From the NCBI GenBank assembly GCA_022842065.1, contig JALHQH010000039.1, positions 26,671 to 90,670 on the forward strand: a stretch of 64,000 bases of DNA. Reading direction: 5' to 3'. Both the position numbers and the translations under genes were made by a program. The stretch comes from Caldilineaceae bacterium (GTDB lineage Bacteria; Chloroflexota; Anaerolineae; Caldilineales; Caldilineaceae). The notes beneath the pieces were generated by a model that saw only the letters and a list, made by a program, of their open reading frames with translations, was not told the origin of the DNA and ran no database searches. Position 1 is the stretch's first letter. Each line of letters starts with the position of its first letter. Shown here piece after piece: positions 61,857-64,000 of this stretch.

Positions 61857-61975
61857 AACCCCCTCCTAACCTCCCCCTGGTAAGGGGAGGAACGGTCTTA
61901 GGGTCAACTGTTCCCTTCCCAAACTGGGGAGCGCGCCTAGCAGGCAACCGCTCTTAGGCGCGGGTGGGGTGGCTT
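61857..61975. repeat. MITE-like palindromic repeat, copy D
   Basis: About 119 bp with AACCTCCCCCTGGTAAGGGG, GTCAACTGTTCCCTTCCC and GCGCGCCTAGCAGGCAACCG modules, then GGCGCGGGTGGGG. It starts about 10 bp after the acyltransferase stop. Module order matches copy C and is the reverse of copy A. Terminal repeats are not clear here. Confidence 0.75.
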
Positions 61976-62152
61976 GGTCGTTACCATAAAGTTAGGATTA
62001 AAGAGTTTGTATTGCGGCTGTCGATTTGCTACCCTGCCATTCGTCATCTTAATCAGATGGCAGTGGACACGGTACTATGCTTGCGCTACCGTTCTTTGCT
62101 ATCTCAAATCTAACAAGCACCAAATTCATGTAGATGTTAAGGAGATAAGCAG

Positions 62153-62626
62153 ATGAATACCCGTACTCAGCAACTTTTTGCCCAATTTGAAGCAGCGAAT
62201 CAATCGATCATTGCCGCAGTTGAGGGCTACAGTGTCGCGGATTGGGGAAAAATTCCCGCCGGTGAGCAACGCTCGGTTGGTGTCCTTGCCTATCATATTG
62301 CAGAGGGCTATCCAGCGATCTTTGGTTTTGTCCAGTTGATCGTCCAGGGCCAACCATTGCCACCATTGACTCTCGATATGCTGCATCTGGGCAATGCACA
62401 ACATGCCGCAACCTTTGCGCACGCTGATCAGGCGGGCGCACTGGCGCTGCTCCAACGCAATGGCACGCTAGTTGGTGAACAACTCCGCGCCCTTACCGAC
62501 GAACAATTAGCCTACACTGCCGAAATTTTTGGTCAGACCGTGACCGTAGAGGGCTTTATTGAACATACACTCATTGGCCATATTCACGAACATGCCGCCA
62601 GCATACAGTCCGCACTGACTGCATAA
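62153..62626 (+). CDS. DinB/YfiT-like metal-binding four-helix protein
   Basis: A 157-residue protein resembling the DinB/YfiT four-helix bundle group. The usual metal-ligand histidines are seen in VLAYHIAEGY (His 49) and in the final helix IGHIHEHAASIQ. Members include thiol-dependent transferases and proteins of unknown function, and the activity here is not known. ATG with AAGGAG 9 nt upstream. The stop is followed by a 12-bp perfect hairpin, and the ABC gene starts 68 bp later. Confidence 0.75.
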   Translation: MNTRTQQLFAQFEAANQSIIAAVEGYSVADWGKIPAGEQRSVGVLAYHIAEGYPAIFGFVQLIVQGQPLPPLTLDMLHLGNAQHAATFAHADQAGALALLQRNGTLVGEQLRALTDEQLAYTAEIFGQTVTVEGFIEHTLIGHIHEHAASIQSALTA

Positions 62627-62633
62627 CCCAAAA

Positions 62634-62661
62634 GTAGGGGTACGGCCTACCGTACCCCTAC
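62634..62661. terminator. 12-bp perfect hairpin after the DinB-like gene
   Basis: Arms 62634-62645 and 62650-62661 (GTAGGGGTACGG and complement), 4-nt loop. There is no U-tract, so it is either a weak terminator or a dispersed hairpin between two genes that could be co-transcribed. Confidence 0.55.
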
Positions 62662-62694
62662 CGGCAAATCCTGCATAGATCTGGAGAGCAAAGA

Positions 62695-63651
62695 ATGATG
62701 GATGCCTATCTCGTCGCCACCAACGTTTGCAAACAATATGGCCAGGCAATAGCGCTACAAGATGCGTCGCTGACCCTCTATGGCGGCGAAATCCTGGCCC
62801 TGCTTGGCCCGAATGGGGCCGGCAAAACGACCTTCATCAAGATCCTGGCGACCCTGCTGAGCAAAGATCAGGGTCAGGTCGAGATTCTGGGCTATGATTT
62901 GGACCACCAGGCCGATGCCGCGCGCCATCTCTTCGGCTATGTGGGGCAGGATACCGAGCGCTCAGCCTATGCGCGGCTGACGGTGCGTGAAAATCTGCAC
63001 TTCTTTGGCGCATTGCGCGGGATGAACAAACGGGAGATCAACGCCCAGATCGAGAAGTTGGCCAATTATTTCGACTTTACCGGGCAATTGAACAAACTCT
63101 TTGTCCAACTTTCCGGCGGGCAGAAGCAGACGGTGGTGATTATGCGGGCCCTGCTCCACGATCCGTCGCTGATCTACCTGGATGAACCAACCAAGGGGCT
63201 CGATCCCATTATCGCCCAGAAGATTCGGCGCTTTTTGCATGACTATGTACAGCAAGAGCGCAAGGCATTGTTGCTGACTTCGCATATTCTCACCGAAGTG
63301 GATGAATTGGCCAATCGTGTGGCGCTGATTTATCGGGGCCGGATTGGTCGAGTCGATACGCCAGAAAATCTCAAAGCCGCTGTTGGCGCTGACGATCTAA
63401 TTGAGATTGAAAAAGCCGGTTTACCAGTGGCTACCCAGGCCCGCCTGCAAGCGTTGGCCACTGTGCGCTTTACACTGGCGCGTTCCGAACAGTGGCTTTC
63501 ACTGGCGGTGACTGACGGGCTGGAGGGGATGGCCGGGGTGATCGATATCTTGCGCCAGGATGGCGTGCGCGTGCGCGTGCGCCAACAGACCGTTTCGCTG
63601 GAAGATGCCTTTATCCACCATATCGGCGCACTGAATGAAACATTTGAGTAG
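62695..63651 (+). CDS. ABC-2 exporter ATP-binding protein (DrrA/CcmA type)
   Basis: A 318-residue ATPase. Walker A GPNGAGKTT (about 43-51), signature LSGGQKQTVVIMRAL, Walker B LIYLDEPTKGLDP and the switch His in LLLTSHILTEVDEL are all intact. The C-terminal extension of about 90 residues is typical of DrrA-type drug or lipid exporters. It works with the permease encoded 12 bp downstream. ATG ATG start with GGAGAG upstream. Substrate unknown. Confidence 0.92.
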   Translation: MMDAYLVATNVCKQYGQAIALQDASLTLYGGEILALLGPNGAGKTTFIKILATLLSKDQGQVEILGYDLDHQADAARHLFGYVGQDTERSAYARLTVRENLHFFGALRGMNKREINAQIEKLANYFDFTGQLNKLFVQLSGGQKQTVVIMRALLHDPSLIYLDEPTKGLDPIIAQKIRRFLHDYVQQERKALLLTSHILTEVDELANRVALIYRGRIGRVDTPENLKAAVGADDLIEIEKAGLPVATQARLQALATVRFTLARSEQWLSLAVTDGLEGMAGVIDILRQDGVRVRVRQQTVSLEDAFIHHIGALNETFE

Positions 63652-63663
63652 AAGGAGTTTGTC

Positions 63664-64000
63664 ATGCAAACAACATTCACCGCGGCACCAGCGTGCTCAA
63701 CCGCTAGCGCACAACAATTGACTCTGAGCCTTTCACGCACGCCCTCGCCCTGGCAGGTGATGGTGAGCACGGTGGTCAAGGATCTACAGATTGCCCGCCG
63801 CTATCTGCCTAACCTGGTAGGCACTTTTGTGGAGTTGGGCATTCGGCTGGCCTTCTTTCTACTCTTGGCGAGCGTGGTGACCATGGACGGGCGGACCAAT
63901 CTGGGGGTTACGCTGGAAGGGCGCAACATGTTTATCTTCTTTCAGGGCGCCCTATTGCTCTTTGTCTTTATTCGCGCCACCTTAGGCGGGCCACTGGAGG
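63664..64000 (+). CDS. ABC-2 type transporter permease (cut by window end)
   Basis: The first 112 codons of a permease, truncated by the window boundary rather than by mutation. ATG with AAGGAG 7 nt upstream. A polar N-terminus of about 30 residues leads to WQVMVSTVVKDLQIARRYLP and a first hydrophobic segment (LVGTFVELGIRLAFFLLLAS), as in ABC-2 permeases partnered with DrrA-like ATPases. It follows the ATPase gene directly, forming one operon. Confidence 0.82.
   Translation, partial: MQTTFTAAPACSTASAQQLTLSLSRTPSPWQVMVSTVVKDLQIARRYLPNLVGTFVELGIRLAFFLLLASVVTMDGRTNLGVTLEGRNMFIFFQGALLLFVFIRATLGGPLE

Overview
The window looks like chromosomal DNA of a Chloroflexota bacterium. This rests on indirect signs: moderately high GC, free use of GTG and TTG starts, ELWxxDGT-repeat and TolB-like secreted proteins, a giant MalT/LuxR regulator, and a shared F/Y-L-P-[LIV]-[LIV] motif in several exported proteins. 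There is no rRNA or other decisive taxonomic marker, so the assignment is an inference.

Layout. (1) 1-28.85 kb: every gene is on the minus strand. Most form an exopolysaccharide/O-antigen-like locus: five GT4 glycosyltransferases, three GT39-like multi-pass glycosyltransferases, three SAM methyltransferases, a Wzm/Wzt-type ABC exporter with a carbohydrate-recognition tail, a Wzx-like flippase, two paralogous secreted GH-A-fold hydrolases, and two other secreted proteins. A YdjM-like membrane protein, an orphan BMP-type nucleoside permease and a tRNA-Arg(UCG) with promoter and terminator follow. (2) 28.85-29.72 kb: a long AT-rich non-coding divergent region. (3) 29.7-36.1 kb, plus strand: two tandem paralogues with a J-domain, a membrane helix and an extracytoplasmic beta-propeller, then a very unusual SBP-SBP-SH3b-LysM exoprotein. 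(4) 36.3-45.5 kb: MazG, a 37-residue membrane peptide, an EamA transporter, LysA, a secreted subtilase, an orphan histidine kinase and an arabinose/fucose-isomerase-like enzyme. (5) 46.3-47.5 kb: a stand-alone TnpB. (6) 47.6-57.3 kb: a tightly packed plus-strand operon of circularly permuted ATP-grasp, alpha-E, transglutaminase/DUF2126, fused ATP-grasp/alpha-E and transglutaminase proteins, a putative peptide-ligating and peptide-processing system. (7) 57.6-64 kb: a MalT-like LuxR regulator bracketed by palindromic repeat arrays, an acyltransferase-3 membrane protein, a DinB-like protein and the start of an ABC-2 export operon.

Non-coding structure is rich. There are four copies of a 120-170 bp palindromic MITE-like element (one supplies the stop codon of a glycosyltransferase), two arrays of GCATC/GATGC hairpins, an octamer satellite at the left edge, a 78-bp duplication of a gene tail, and several strong bidirectional terminators. 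The candidates most worth follow-up are the J-domain/propeller pair, the exported-protein FLPLI motif, the split-plus-fused ATP-grasp/alpha-E operon, and the hairpin arrays around the regulator.
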